From a virus: a stretch of DNA of 22,996 nt. Below, one piece after another: positions 9,041 to 16,155 of the stretch. Position numbers and translations under genes: made by a program. The notes beneath the pieces were generated by a model. It was not told the origin of the DNA. It did no database searches and saw only the letters and a program-made list of their open reading frames with translations. The DNA lies in IMG/VR virus record IMGVR_UViG_3300027714_000129, positions 1 through 22,996 of that record, one strand, 5' to 3'. The stretch's first letter is position 1. Each line of letters starts with the position of its first letter.

Positions 9041-10345
9041 TTATATTAAATCGTTTGTTAACGCTCCGTTTAGTTTAGTAGAATCAAAGGATACAAAAGT
9101 TGCTATATCTTTAGCTTCTGCTACTGCTGTTATAATTGGTTGTGAGAATCTTGGAAAACTGAATGATGAATTATTAAAGGTAACTGTACCTACTCCACCT
9201 ACGGGTTGTTTTATCTCTAACGTAGTTGTTAAACCAGGAACTATGTTCGTAGCTTGTATATCTGTATTAGCACTTGCTGCTAAAGTAAGTTTAAAGAAAT
9301 TACCTAAAGAACAATTCACAGTTGCAACTAAAGATACTATTGGAACTGTAATAACTTCTCCTGCTACTGAACCACTAAATATTTGATTTTCTGTAAAGGT
9401 ATTGTTCTCAGCTAATTTTGCATAAGAACCAGTATCATTACTTAAACCATCTATCTCTGTTTGCATAGATGCAGTTTCAGCTTCTAAGTTACTTAAGGCA
9501 TTGTTTTGTACATTCTGTTCTACTTCTATTGAAGCAGTAATTATCTCTATTGTTGTTAACCTAGCATCTTGTGCATTTTGTTCAACTGTAATAGATGATG
9601 TATATGTATTGAACTCTGGTCTCTCTATGAAATCTGTTGAGAATGAACCAGTGAATGCCTCTAAGTTATTTAATCTTCCATCTTGTACAAGTTGTCCTAC
9701 TTCTACCGATGATGATAAGTTAGTAATTGTTGTATCAAACGATGCAGATATATCTGTAATACTTTGTGTTACGGATGCTGTAAATGCATTATAAGCTATA
9801 TTGATAACCTCTTGTGAAGAAGTAAATGAGTTTAAGTTATTAATACGTGTATTTGTATCAACAGCGTTACCTGCTAAGAACTCTACGTTAGGTATGTTAA
9901 CTGTACCATTAAGGGTTTGTACATCTCCTGCCTCATCACCTAATATGTTAGAACCACTTGAGAATATTACTGAAGCAGATTCTTCTGTTACATGTAGTAC
10001 TCTTGTGTTAACTGTATCAAAGTTTCCTATTGTAGCTTTAATGTTACCACTTGCAGTTATATCACCTAATACATCAAGTGAACCTGTATGTGTTATTGAA
10101 CCACTAAAATCTACATTACCATCAAACTCAGCGTTACCACTAACTATTAAGTTACCTGTTACCTCAACGTTTCTATCTAAGGTAATAGTATTACTACCTG
10201 AGTTGATTATAATACCGAGGTTCTCTCCAAGACCATCTTGAAGTTGTGTATCACCACTTGCAGAAGATAATCCCTCTAAAGAGTTCTCAAGGTTAACTAC
10301 ACCGAAGAACGATTGGCTTATATATAAATTGCTTAAATTACTCAT
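9041..10345 (-). CDS. Tail fibre-like structural protein, 434 aa
   Basis: The N-terminal third carries short beta repeats of the type VTGNLIVSGNAEFDGNVDFS and GDITASGNIKA (about 60-110), common in fibres of marine phages. The middle (about 160-310) is helical with QNAQDARLTTIE- and VQNNALSNLEAETA-type heptads, suggesting a trimeric coiled-coil shaft. The C-terminus (about 340-434) is a beta domain with FFKLTLAASANTDI and GTVTFNNSSFSF that resembles the end of the 768-aa fibre at 16931-19237. A shaft with a tip domain is the likely architecture. The gene is flanked by the tail-completion-like gene and the Gly-rich adhesin. Confidence 0.65.
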   Translation of the reverse strand: MSNLSNLYISQSFFGVVNLENSLEGLSSASGDTQLQDGLGENLGIIINSGSNTITLDRNVEVTGNLIVSGNAEFDGNVDFSGSITHTGSLDVLGDITASGNIKATIGNFDTVNTRVLHVTEESASVIFSSGSNILGDEAGDVQTLNGTVNIPNVEFLAGNAVDTNTRINNLNSFTSSQEVINIAYNAFTASVTQSITDISASFDTTITNLSSSVEVGQLVQDGRLNNLEAFTGSFSTDFIERPEFNTYTSSITVEQNAQDARLTTIEIITASIEVEQNVQNNALSNLEAETASMQTEIDGLSNDTGSYAKLAENNTFTENQIFSGSVAGEVITVPIVSLVATVNCSLGNFFKLTLAASANTDIQATNIVPGLTTTLEIKQPVGGVGTVTFNNSSFSFPRFSQPIITAVAEAKDIATFVSFDSTKLNGALTNDLI

Positions 10346-10363
10346 ATTGTTTTATTATTTCTT

Positions 10364-11248
10364 TTAACTGAACTGCCATTTCCTTACGGCATCATCCCAA
10401 CCTTCTGGTGTTGTAGACCATATTTTTGGGTTTATATATTTTTCACATAACTCACAAGTGATGAAATCATCAAAAGGAATTGCTAAGACTGGTAAGTTAT
10501 AGAAATCCCAATTGTCTCTATCATCTATTTTATCTAATATTTTAAAACACCTTAAATTATCATAAGATTCCATATAAGAATCAAATTTCCAATTAGGTAC
10601 GTATTGAGTTGCAAATACCTGTCCTACTGATCCACTCGTGTTAAGTACTGCATTGTACTTCTCATTTGTTTCACAATCCTCTACTTCGAAGTAGCTCCCG
10701 CTAGGAGTAGTTAAAAAAAAAAGGCAACGGTTCTTATCGTTGTGACAAGTTAGGTCGAACTCAGCCGACCAGCCTGCCAGCCCGTTGTTGAACCGGTCAA
10801 CAAATGGAGTACAACTTATATCTCCGTTTATTTCAAAACCGTAGGTACTCCTCTGTGTATATGATGTTAAATCATTTACTATTGAAAGAGTATTGGCGTG
10901 TATATCTACTACATCATCTGTTCCGTTGAATGGTACAACTTGTTCATTGGTTCTACCTTCACTTCTATTTTCTAATACTTTAACTTTATCTGCTACAATT
11001 AACTGAACTTTATAATCAGTTGTCTTTTTACCAAAGGTTGTAGCTTGTATCAACACATTACCTATGGGGTATTGTGGAAACTCAGTAGCATCAAAATTGT
11101 ATATATCACCTTGAGTTACTTTAGTAATAGACGGATGATTCTTCATTATCGTCTTAAAGTAATTCAGCGTATTATAGTACAAAGAATAGTTAGTAGAACT
11201 ATCCTTTACAATTTGACTCTGAGCTGGAGATTGACTTGATGTACTCAT
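10364..11248 (-). CDS. Putative tail-completion (terminator-like) protein with an internal T10 run
   Basis: The first 175 residues look like a complete small neck or tail-terminator-type protein of Bacteroidota phages: YYNTLNYFKTIMKNHPSI, GDIYNFDATEFPQYPIGNV, then NTLSIVNDLTSYTQRS and NNGLAGWSAEFDLTCHNDKN. At residues 176-179 the codons CTT TTT TTT TTA form a run of ten T on the minus strand. A further 115 residues (FEVEDCETNEKYNAV to DDAVRKWQFS) follow with a different, Cys- and Trp-containing composition. A slip of one base in either direction would stop translation within a few codons. The gene lies just after the portal and connector genes. Function is inferred from position and remembered family pattern. 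Confidence 0.55.
   Translation of the reverse strand: MSTSSQSPAQSQIVKDSSTNYSLYYNTLNYFKTIMKNHPSITKVTQGDIYNFDATEFPQYPIGNVLIQATTFGKKTTDYKVQLIVADKVKVLENRSEGRTNEQVVPFNGTDDVVDIHANTLSIVNDLTSYTQRSTYGFEINGDISCTPFVDRFNNGLAGWSAEFDLTCHNDKNRCLFFLTTPSGSYFEVEDCETNEKYNAVLNTSGSVGQVFATQYVPNWKFDSYMESYDNLRCFKILDKIDDRDNWDFYNLPVLAIPFDDFITCELCEKYINPKIWSTTPEGWDDAVRKWQFS
10713..10722 (-). other. T10 homopolymer, candidate slippage site
   Basis: Ten consecutive A on the plus strand read as T10 in codons 176-179 of the 10364-11248 gene. In the -1 frame a TAG follows after FNYS; in the +1 frame TAA is immediate. Frame 0 continues for 115 more residues. The site lies where the first domain appears to end. Confidence 0.45.
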
Positions 11249-11252
11249 ATGT

Positions 11253-11768
11253 TTATAAATTTATACCTCCGAAGTATTGATTACTTTGGTCTGGATAGAT
11301 TTGTGTTGAATTACCAACAGATTCTAAGAACTGTGGAATTTGTGATGAATATGCAATTAAGTAATCTTGTAATCTTGTTGAGTAATACTCAGCATTACTT
11401 AATGCTTTATTTAATAAATAATCTACTTCTGTTTTAGAAGGTGATATTCCTGTCTCACTTTGTTGTTTAACTGCTCCATTTGATTTGAATTGTACTGCCG
11501 AAAATGGAATGTACTCAACACATCCGTACCAAATTAATGTAGGTTTTACATAATCAGTAACTAACGTTTCGTATATACCTGTAAAGGCAGTTTCAGCTTC
11601 TATATCATCTTGTAGTTTGTTGTACAACACAGTACCTAATATGTTAAGTATGTATTTTTCTTGTGCCGTTCTAATGAAAGGCAACAGAGCATCTGCATCA
11701 ATTGCTCCACCTAATGGTGTGTTCTTGATGATATCATTTCTTGTTATTAGTAATCCGAATTTGCTCAT
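11253..11768 (-). CDS. Putative head-tail connector/head completion protein, 171 aa
   Basis: This mostly helical protein begins MSKFGLLITRNDIIKNTPLG and continues with DADALLPFIRTAQEKYILNI and LGTVLYNKLQDD, a pattern I recall from a Bacteroidota phage family (DUF6712-like) at the connector position after the portal gene. The middle has a hydrophobic helix (VKPTLIWYGCVEYIPF) and the C-terminus is polar and ends in NQYFGGINL. Its ATG overlaps the portal stop as TAATG, indicating translational coupling with the portal. Position directly after the portal supports a connector role. The family name is from memory and not checked. Confidence 0.6.
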   Translation of the reverse strand: MSKFGLLITRNDIIKNTPLGGAIDADALLPFIRTAQEKYILNILGTVLYNKLQDDIEAETAFTGIYETLVTDYVKPTLIWYGCVEYIPFSAVQFKSNGAVKQQSETGISPSKTEVDYLLNKALSNAEYYSTRLQDYLIAYSSQIPQFLESVGNSTQIYPDQSNQYFGGINL

Positions 11769-13072
11769 TATATATAATTTTTATCAAAGAATGGTTCTGA
11801 GAATCGTATTGGTTCACGATCCGCTTTCTTCATACTTATTGTTTCTTGTACTTTAGCTATAGCTTCATCTACACCTTCGAAATCTTCTTCAGTTGTTTCT
11901 TCTGATTGCATTGTATCATCTACATCTTTCTGTGCCTCATCAATGGTTTGGTCTGTATCATCAGCCGTGTCAGTAAGGATTACAAGAGGTGTAAGTTGTT
12001 CAAAGTATAAATCTCTAACTCCTATACCACCTATCTTAAATGCCTCTGATATAGAGTTTAATAAAAGGTTTTGGAATGGGAAGATAGTCATTGTTTGCAT
12101 AATTGAATATGCTGTTTTCATTTCTTCTGCTGCTGAAGAGAATCCATTACTTGTAGTTCTAATACCAAACAGTAAAGGTGATACTATTCTATGAGCTACA
12201 AGGATTCTATCTTGTGCGTATTCAGCAACATAAGTATATTTGTCATGAAGGTTATCAATAGGTATTGTATCTATTGTTGGTTTGTTAATAGCATCATCAT
12301 TAAACGATACCATGAAACGACCAGCATTTTTTGTACCTGTAAATTTAGATTCTATTAAAGCTTCTATCGTATCTCTCTCTTCAGGTGCAGGAACTCCATT
12401 ATTGAAATTCACCATAGCCACAGGAAGGAAGCCATTTTCGATATTATTTAAATGTAGATTAGATAGTTCCGCTTCTGAGAATGAGTATTGTAATGCAGAT
12501 ATCCAATCAGGTAAAGAATAGTAAAATCTATTTGGTTCATACTCTTTTACATAAAGTATCTCCATCTCTTCATCACTACAATTAAAAGAAGGTATGTATT
12601 TCTTTTGTTTTTGTTTTCTTTGATCGTTCCAATCTTGACAATAGAAGTATCCTTCTACCTTATGCATATCATGTAGTTTCTTAGCTCTTAAAGTTTGAAC
12701 AGGTATATGATACATCTTCTTTATCTCTGTATGTTCTTCATTCCACATAACTTGGAATGCTCCTTGACCATATAGTTTTAAATCAAAAGAAACTCTTCTT
12801 AAATCCTCTGAAGGTATTAATGAAGATAACTGTTGTTTGAATTCTTCGTCCTTTGTACATAACCCTTTACCAAAGATTAAATCTGCTATACCTTCGATAC
12901 AAGCAGCGTTGGTTGTTGAAGTGTTGTAAGCTTCTGTTAACAAGTCAAAGTAATCGTCTTGTCCATGTATTCCCACAGGTATCCATGAGTACCTTGTTCT
13001 TAAGTCTTCTGTAACGATTGGAACTTCTTCCCTCGTTAAATTAACAACACTAAAATTTTCGTTCTTTTTCAT
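11768..13072 (-). CDS. Phage portal protein
   Basis: This 434-aa protein probably forms the portal ring through which DNA enters the capsid. It has the order of a PBSX/HK97-type portal: an N-terminal clip or wing region, LTEAYNTSTTNAACIEGIAD and LIFGKGL near 45-70, LKLYGQGAFQVMWNE near 97-112, YIPSFNCSDEEMEILYVKEY near 159-178, and the crown-side region with ILVAHRIVSPLLFGI then TAYSIMQTMTIFPFQNLL. The C-terminal 60 residues are very acidic (DTADDTDQTIDEAQKDVDDT), as in many portals with a disordered tail. The length is typical. The gene is unusually placed downstream of the major capsid gene. Its stop overlaps the connector start. Confidence 0.85.
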   Translation of the reverse strand: MKKNENFSVVNLTREEVPIVTEDLRTRYSWIPVGIHGQDDYFDLLTEAYNTSTTNAACIEGIADLIFGKGLCTKDEEFKQQLSSLIPSEDLRRVSFDLKLYGQGAFQVMWNEEHTEIKKMYHIPVQTLRAKKLHDMHKVEGYFYCQDWNDQRKQKQKKYIPSFNCSDEEMEILYVKEYEPNRFYYSLPDWISALQYSFSEAELSNLHLNNIENGFLPVAMVNFNNGVPAPEERDTIEALIESKFTGTKNAGRFMVSFNDDAINKPTIDTIPIDNLHDKYTYVAEYAQDRILVAHRIVSPLLFGIRTTSNGFSSAAEEMKTAYSIMQTMTIFPFQNLLLNSISEAFKIGGIGVRDLYFEQLTPLVILTDTADDTDQTIDEAQKDVDDTMQSEETTEEDFEGVDEAIAKVQETISMKKADREPIRFSEPFFDKNYI

Positions 13073-13076
13073 ATAA

Positions 13077-13469
13077 TTAATTATTCAATACTATATATTC
13101 ATTGTCTGTTACGTTTGATACAAACTTATCGTTCTGAGTTGTATAAACTACCTTGTCTATACTTTGAGATGCATATACTTGCATACTACCTCTAAAGATA
13201 GAACCACTCACAGAACCACTTACATCAATTAAGAATTCTTGGCCTGTTCTTACAACATTTTCTAATGATTGTGAAAACGTAAAGATATTTTCATAAGGAT
13301 TCCATGTATAAGAACCTGTTGGAAGAGGATACTCAGTAACTGTATGAGTCAACATATCATCAAGTACAAGAGTTAAATCCTCACTTGATGTAAAAGCAGG
13401 TCCTATACTCTGAGTATTCTCAGTACGTATAACGAACTCATTACTTTGGCTTATGTAATATGATAACAT
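13077..13469 (-). CDS. Putative minor virion protein, 130 aa
   Basis: A short beta-rich protein with many Ser/Thr/Tyr residues and SGS turns. Segments LTLVLDDMLTHTVTEYPL, GSYTWNPYENIFTFSQSLEN and IFRGSMQVYA-SQSIDKV recall small Bacteroidota phage proteins encoded close to portal or tail genes, where an FRGK-type strand precedes a conserved tyrosine-rich end. It is the first gene after the 13.5-kb terminator and lies four bases before the portal start, so it probably shares a transcript with portal and connector. A TTGTTATA element lies 27 bases upstream of its ATG. Function is not known. Confidence 0.5.
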   Translation of the reverse strand: MLSYYISQSNEFVIRTENTQSIGPAFTSSEDLTLVLDDMLTHTVTEYPLPTGSYTWNPYENIFTFSQSLENVVRTGQEFLIDVSGSVSGSIFRGSMQVYASQSIDKVVYTTQNDKFVSNVTDNEYIVLNN

Positions 13470-13603
13470 ATATAGATGTTTTGTTTTGTATAGATATATA
13501 ACAACTCTACTTTATCTTGTCATTATCTCGGAATAGAGCATAAAAAAGGCCACACTTATAGTGTAGCCTTTAGTATTTTAATAAAAGTATTCTTTGTATA
13601 TAC
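13470..13603 (-). promoter_or_regulatory. 134-bp gap: terminator followed by a probable promoter region
   Basis: This is the longest non-coding gap in the window. Its upstream half holds the intrinsic terminator at 13542-13571. Its downstream half is very AT-rich and holds a TTGTTATA element at 13497-13504, preceded by TAGAGTTG, which differs by one base from the Bacteroidota -7 pattern TAnnTTTG. A terminator followed by a promoter would separate the capsid/tube transcript from the portal/tail transcript. Promoter activity is inferred. Confidence 0.45.
13542..13571 (-). terminator. Intrinsic terminator after the tube gene
   Basis: On the minus strand AAAGGCTACAC and GTGTGGCCTTT form an 11-bp stem (one U-G pair) around a five-base UAUAA loop, and six T residues end the structure. 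The sequence begins 33 bases past the stop at 13604. This is the clearest Rho-independent terminator in the window. Confidence 0.8.
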
Positions 13604-14143
13604 TTACGAAGCAACAATCGTAGGTTGGTCTACAACAGGTAATCCAGCGAATGGACTAGTTGTTGTTGAACCACTAATAAATGCAGCTGGAAGTCTTTCT
13701 TCCCCCATCATTGTAATAGCATACCCATATAAATCACCTAATGCAGCTCCAGTCGATATAGAACCTGCCGTTAAATCACATCCGTGATCTTCACCTGCAA
13801 GTAATGCATCTCCTTGATTCGTCCATATAACCATCTGAGGTCTACCGTATGCTAACACTTTTAACTGTGTTGTCATTTCGTTAGTAAGTTTCTTTAGGTT
13901 TAATGTAGATTCTTGTCCAAAGAACGTTGTGCCGTTCTCTCTAGAAGAATTAACTGTTTCGTTATACGCAGAAGTACCTTTAAGTTCGTAATAATATACG
14001 GTTGAACCTGATAAAGATGTAATCTCACCAGCTCCATTTTTAGCGAAAGAGCCTGATTCGTAATTGATAAAGTAAACTCCTTGAAGTCCCCCTACCGATT
14101 CCTTACATACTTCTTCTCTACCGTTCGTTAATAAACAACTCAT
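13604..14143 (-). CDS. Putative major tail tube/abundant virion protein, 179 aa
   Basis: The protein has a compact beta-rich sequence: GGLQGVYFINYESGSF, STVYYYELKGTSAYNE, SRENGTTFFGQESTLNLKKL and VLAYGRPQMVIWTNQGDALL, then GAALGDLYGYAITMMG and EERLPAAF. I recall this pattern as a major structural, probably tail-tube, protein of Bacteroidota phages. It sits between the major capsid gene and a strong terminator, as expected for a highly expressed virion protein. The two N-terminal cysteines (C3, C13) are a small feature of note. Tail tube is the favoured role; a head decoration protein is the alternative. Confidence 0.55.
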   Translation of the reverse strand: MSCLLTNGREEVCKESVGGLQGVYFINYESGSFAKNGAGEITSLSGSTVYYYELKGTSAYNETVNSSRENGTTFFGQESTLNLKKLTNEMTTQLKVLAYGRPQMVIWTNQGDALLAGEDHGCDLTAGSISTGAALGDLYGYAITMMGEERLPAAFISGSTTTSPFAGLPVVDQPTIVAS

Positions 14144-14172
14144 AGTATTTTTCTGTTTTAATGTTAATAAAA

Positions 14173-14202
14173 GATATAGGGGAAGGGTTACTCCCCCTTA
14201 TC
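14173..14202 (-). terminator. Hairpin in the capsid-tube gap, possible attenuator
   Basis: On the minus strand GATAAGGGG pairs with CCCCTATATC (nine pairs, one bulged A) around an 11-base loop, followed by TTTTATTAAC. It lies between the capsid stop and the tube start. The broken U tract suggests partial termination or mRNA 3'-end protection rather than a full stop. Confidence 0.5.
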
Positions 14203-14213
14203 TATTTGATTTA

Positions 14214-14234
14214 TTTTAAGGGGTTTCCTTAAAA
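14214..14234 (-). repeat. Perfect 8-bp inverted repeat over the capsid stop codon
   Basis: TTTTAAGG and CCTTAAAA flank a five-base loop, and the TAA stop of the capsid gene lies within the first arm. With the hairpin at 14173-14202 this gives two structures in a row in the 85-bp gap. A role in transcript stability or attenuation between capsid and tube genes is plausible. Confidence 0.45.
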
Positions 14235-14388
14235 TGCTCCGTAATAAACGATATCCGCGCCCACTCCAAATTGCGTTGCTGCCGTATAGCGCATTATAAT
14301 TCGGTAATTTTGTGAGCCATCCAGATTTGCCATGTCCAGGACGCGCACTTCATTATAGTCGCTTAACAAACCGGTCCCGAAGAACAAG
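14229..14388. other. GC-rich patch with atypical codons in the capsid C-terminus
   Basis: From about codon 272 (AAC TTG TTC TTC GGG ACC GGT) to the stop, third positions are often G or C and Arg is CGC/CGA rather than AGA. The switch is abrupt relative to the first 270 codons, which use the AT-rich codons typical of this window. Recombination with a GC-richer relative is one explanation. Confidence 0.55.
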
Positions 14389-15206
14389 TTAGATTTCTGT
14401 GCTGCTACAATAGTGTTAGCACTCATTCCTGGTGCAAGTACTAATTCAATACCTTGGAAGTTAGATGGTTTCTCACCTACGTTCAATTGGTTGTTGAATG
14501 AACCTACATTAACTTGACCTGATAAAGCTGATTGATAAGCCTTGATTACGTTAGTTCCACCATAGATTACTAAATCTTCCTTACCGAATACGGCTGGGTC
14601 GATAGTATCATATACTGCTGTTAGTTTAGCAACGATGTTACCTGAAGTAATTGAACCTGATACAATAGCACCAGAACCATCTGTTCTTGCTGCTTGTACT
14701 GCAGTTGTTAATCCAGTTGCTGCAGATGCAGAAAATGCTGTTTCAAATCCTCCGAACTGTCCGTTCAATGAATTATCTCCAGTCCATATAGAAGTTTCAG
14801 TTGCTTCAGCAACTTTACCACCTACATAAGATACTAAGTAATCGTTAAAGTTTCTTGGAATTTCATCAAAGGCACTGTATCCTAAAGATAAAGCTTCCCA
14901 GGAATCTAAGAATTCTTGTTTGCACAAGCTAATATTTACTTGTAGTTCTTTTGGGGTTAACACTCTCTCAGAGATTGCAACTGAACCAGAAGTTACGAAA
15001 TCGCAACTTGCATCTTGTACGATACCATCTACATCAAGTTTCTGAATTACTTCTTTATACTTTACGTTTGGTTTGATCGTGATTAACTGATTATCAAGTG
15101 TTCTTGCACTTAATAAAGCAGCAGCGATGTAATCCGAAGCCGCTTCACCTGCATACGTAGATGTTACAGAAGGGTTACCCGCACTAAATTTTTGTGTTTT
15201 TCTCAT
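14229..15206 (-). CDS. Major capsid protein (HK97 fold)
   Basis: This 325-aa protein probably forms the icosahedral shell. It starts MRKTQKFSAGNPSVTSTYAG, has LDNQLITIKPNVKYKEVIQK near 37-56, an EFLDSWEALSLGY helix region near 118-130, and ends with YRIIMRYTAATQFGVGADIV followed by YYGAF, the beta-rich end seen in Bacteroidota phage capsid proteins. It follows an acidic scaffold-like gene after 30 bases. No N-terminal protease delta domain is obvious, although a separate protease is encoded far downstream. The last 53 codons use CGC, GTC, CTG, ACG and GCG, unlike the AGA/TTA-rich remainder of the window. The assignment rests on position plus the recognised sequence pattern. Confidence 0.8.
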   Translation of the reverse strand: MRKTQKFSAGNPSVTSTYAGEAASDYIAAALLSARTLDNQLITIKPNVKYKEVIQKLDVDGIVQDASCDFVTSGSVAISERVLTPKELQVNISLCKQEFLDSWEALSLGYSAFDEIPRNFNDYLVSYVGGKVAEATETSIWTGDNSLNGQFGGFETAFSASAATGLTTAVQAARTDGSGAIVSGSITSGNIVAKLTAVYDTIDPAVFGKEDLVIYGGTNVIKAYQSALSGQVNVGSFNNQLNVGEKPSNFQGIELVLAPGMSANTIVAAQKSNLFFGTGLLSDYNEVRVLDMANLDGSQNYRIIMRYTAATQFGVGADIVYYGAF

Positions 15207-15236
15207 TTTTGTTTTAATTAATTTGTTTGTTTGAAA

Positions 15237-15905
15237 TTAGTTACTATACATTTTATCTAACACACTTGAGTGGTAGTTAGGAATAGTTCCCTTTTTGTTT
15301 TTGTTTTTGTTAAACAATGATTGTTTAGAATGTTCAACAGGTGCTCCACTAAGTTTCTTAGATGACATAATGTCATCTTCTTCCTTAATTTCTTCTTCTG
15401 CTTTAACTTCTTCTTCCATACCATCTTTAGCTGCTTCTAGTTTCTTTTCAAGTTCTTCGATTCTGTAAGAAAGTTCTTCAACTTTTTTACTTACCTCTGC
15501 TAAGTCTACATCAACGATAATCTCGTCTTCCATATCCTCTTCAACTTTCACGTCAACTTCTTCAGCTAATCCGATAACTTTATCTCCGGATTGTGGAAGT
15601 GGTTCTACCGTTTCGGTAGTTTCTTCTAGTTCAACATTTTCTCTTTCTACAATCAGTCCATCTTTTGTAATGATTTTGAACGTTTCTTTATCACCTGACT
15701 CATCACGCAATTCTAATTCATGTTCACCATCTGGAGCTGGGGATTTAGTACCATCTTCTGATACTACATCGACCTTTTCTCCTACATCAAATGATTCTGA
15801 TTCCAAAATAGTTCCATCTGCTAAACGAGCGAATGAAAGACTTACTTCACCTCTATCGTAAGATAGTAATGTCATAATCTTTCCAAGTACTGTGTTTGAA
15901 TTCAT
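15237..15905 (-). CDS. Acidic scaffold-like protein before the major capsid gene
   Basis: The likely start is ATG at 15905 (MNSNTVLGKIMTLLS), giving 222 aa; an upstream TTG at 15941 is open but falls in an inverted repeat. Residues 24-90 hold a small beta module (ARLADGTILESESFDVGEKV then EHELEL and DGLIVE) that I associate with proteins encoded just before Bacteroidota phage capsid genes. Residues 135-170 form a coiled coil (VSKKVEELSYRIEELEKKL) in a strongly acidic context. The C-terminus (182-222) turns basic (KNKNKKG), as in scaffolds that bind capsid through a basic tail. A capsid scaffold role is inferred from charge pattern, coil and position. Confidence 0.65.
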   Translation of the reverse strand: MNSNTVLGKIMTLLSYDRGEVSLSFARLADGTILESESFDVGEKVDVVSEDGTKSPAPDGEHELELRDESGDKETFKIITKDGLIVERENVELEETTETVEPLPQSGDKVIGLAEEVDVKVEEDMEDEIIVDVDLAEVSKKVEELSYRIEELEKKLEAAKDGMEEEVKAEEEIKEEDDIMSSKKLSGAPVEHSKQSLFNKNKNKKGTIPNYHSSVLDKMYSN

Positions 15906-15932
15906 AATAATTAATATTTGGTTTTTATTAAA

Positions 15933-15950
15933 GTATAACAAACGTTATAC
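15933..15950. repeat. Inverted repeat GTATAAC-n4-GTTATAC
   Basis: Two perfect 7-bp arms are separated by AAAC on the plus strand. The repeat overlaps the TTGTTATA element and lies 28 bases before the scaffold ATG. It could be a regulator-binding site or an mRNA hairpin. Confidence 0.5.
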
Positions 15951-15978
15951 CGATTATAGTTATTTTTACATAACCATG

Positions 15979-15995
15979 CATGACAGAATGTCATG
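15979..15995. repeat. Inverted repeat CATGACA-n3-TGTCATG
   Basis: Two perfect 7-bp arms are separated by GAA. The repeat lies 20 bases past the stop of the 39-aa Cys-rich ORF. No T run follows on the minus strand, so an operator or RNA hairpin is more likely than an intrinsic terminator. Confidence 0.5.
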
Positions 15996-16014
15996 ACTTT
16001 GTTTTCTTATTTAG

Positions 16015-16134
16015 TTATGCTACGTGGCACGGACAATGTACTGATGGATGTACTGTCTCTTGTGCACAAGTACCATCATTATTTTTAGGATATCCACATG
16101 GACAGTGGTATTCAGAATATTCTATTTGACTCAT
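16015..16134 (-). CDS. 39-aa Cys-rich protein with two CPC motifs
   Basis: The ORF runs from ATG at 16134 to TAA at 16015. It encodes five cysteines arranged HCPC-x9-C-x10-CPCH (C11, C13, C23, C34, C36), with His beside both CPC pairs (H10, H33, H37). Such spacing in so short a protein suggests binding of a zinc ion or disulfide stabilisation. It starts 21 bases after the LamG-like gene stop and is followed by the structured leader of the scaffold gene. No family is recognised. The non-random Cys/His pattern is the main argument that it is coding. Confidence 0.55.
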   Translation of the reverse strand: MSQIEYSEYHCPCGYPKNNDGTCAQETVHPSVHCPCHVA

Positions 16135-16155
16135 ATTGATTTTTGTTTAAAGGGT

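Larger units (their letters stand above)
15906..16014 (-). promoter_or_regulatory. 109-bp leader upstream of the scaffold/capsid genes
   Basis: The gap contains two perfect 7-bp inverted repeats (15933-15950 and 15979-15995) and a TTGTTATA element at 15934-15941 inside the first. It precedes the scaffold and capsid genes, which should be strongly expressed. A promoter with an operator or a structured leader is likely; there is no U-rich tail to call a terminator. Confidence 0.45.

Noticed and set aside
8883-9386. Plus-strand ORF of 167 aa
   Set aside because: It crosses the junction of two well-supported minus-strand structural genes and has no protein-like pattern.
15311-15327. TAAACAAT-G-ATTGTTTA inverted repeat
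   Set aside because: It lies inside the scaffold coding region in a stretch of Asn/Lys codons, where AT-rich palindromes are common.
15906-15941. Upstream TTG start that would lengthen the scaffold-like protein by 12 residues
   Set aside because: The added codons fall in the AT-rich leader and overlap an inverted repeat; the ATG at 15905 is simpler.
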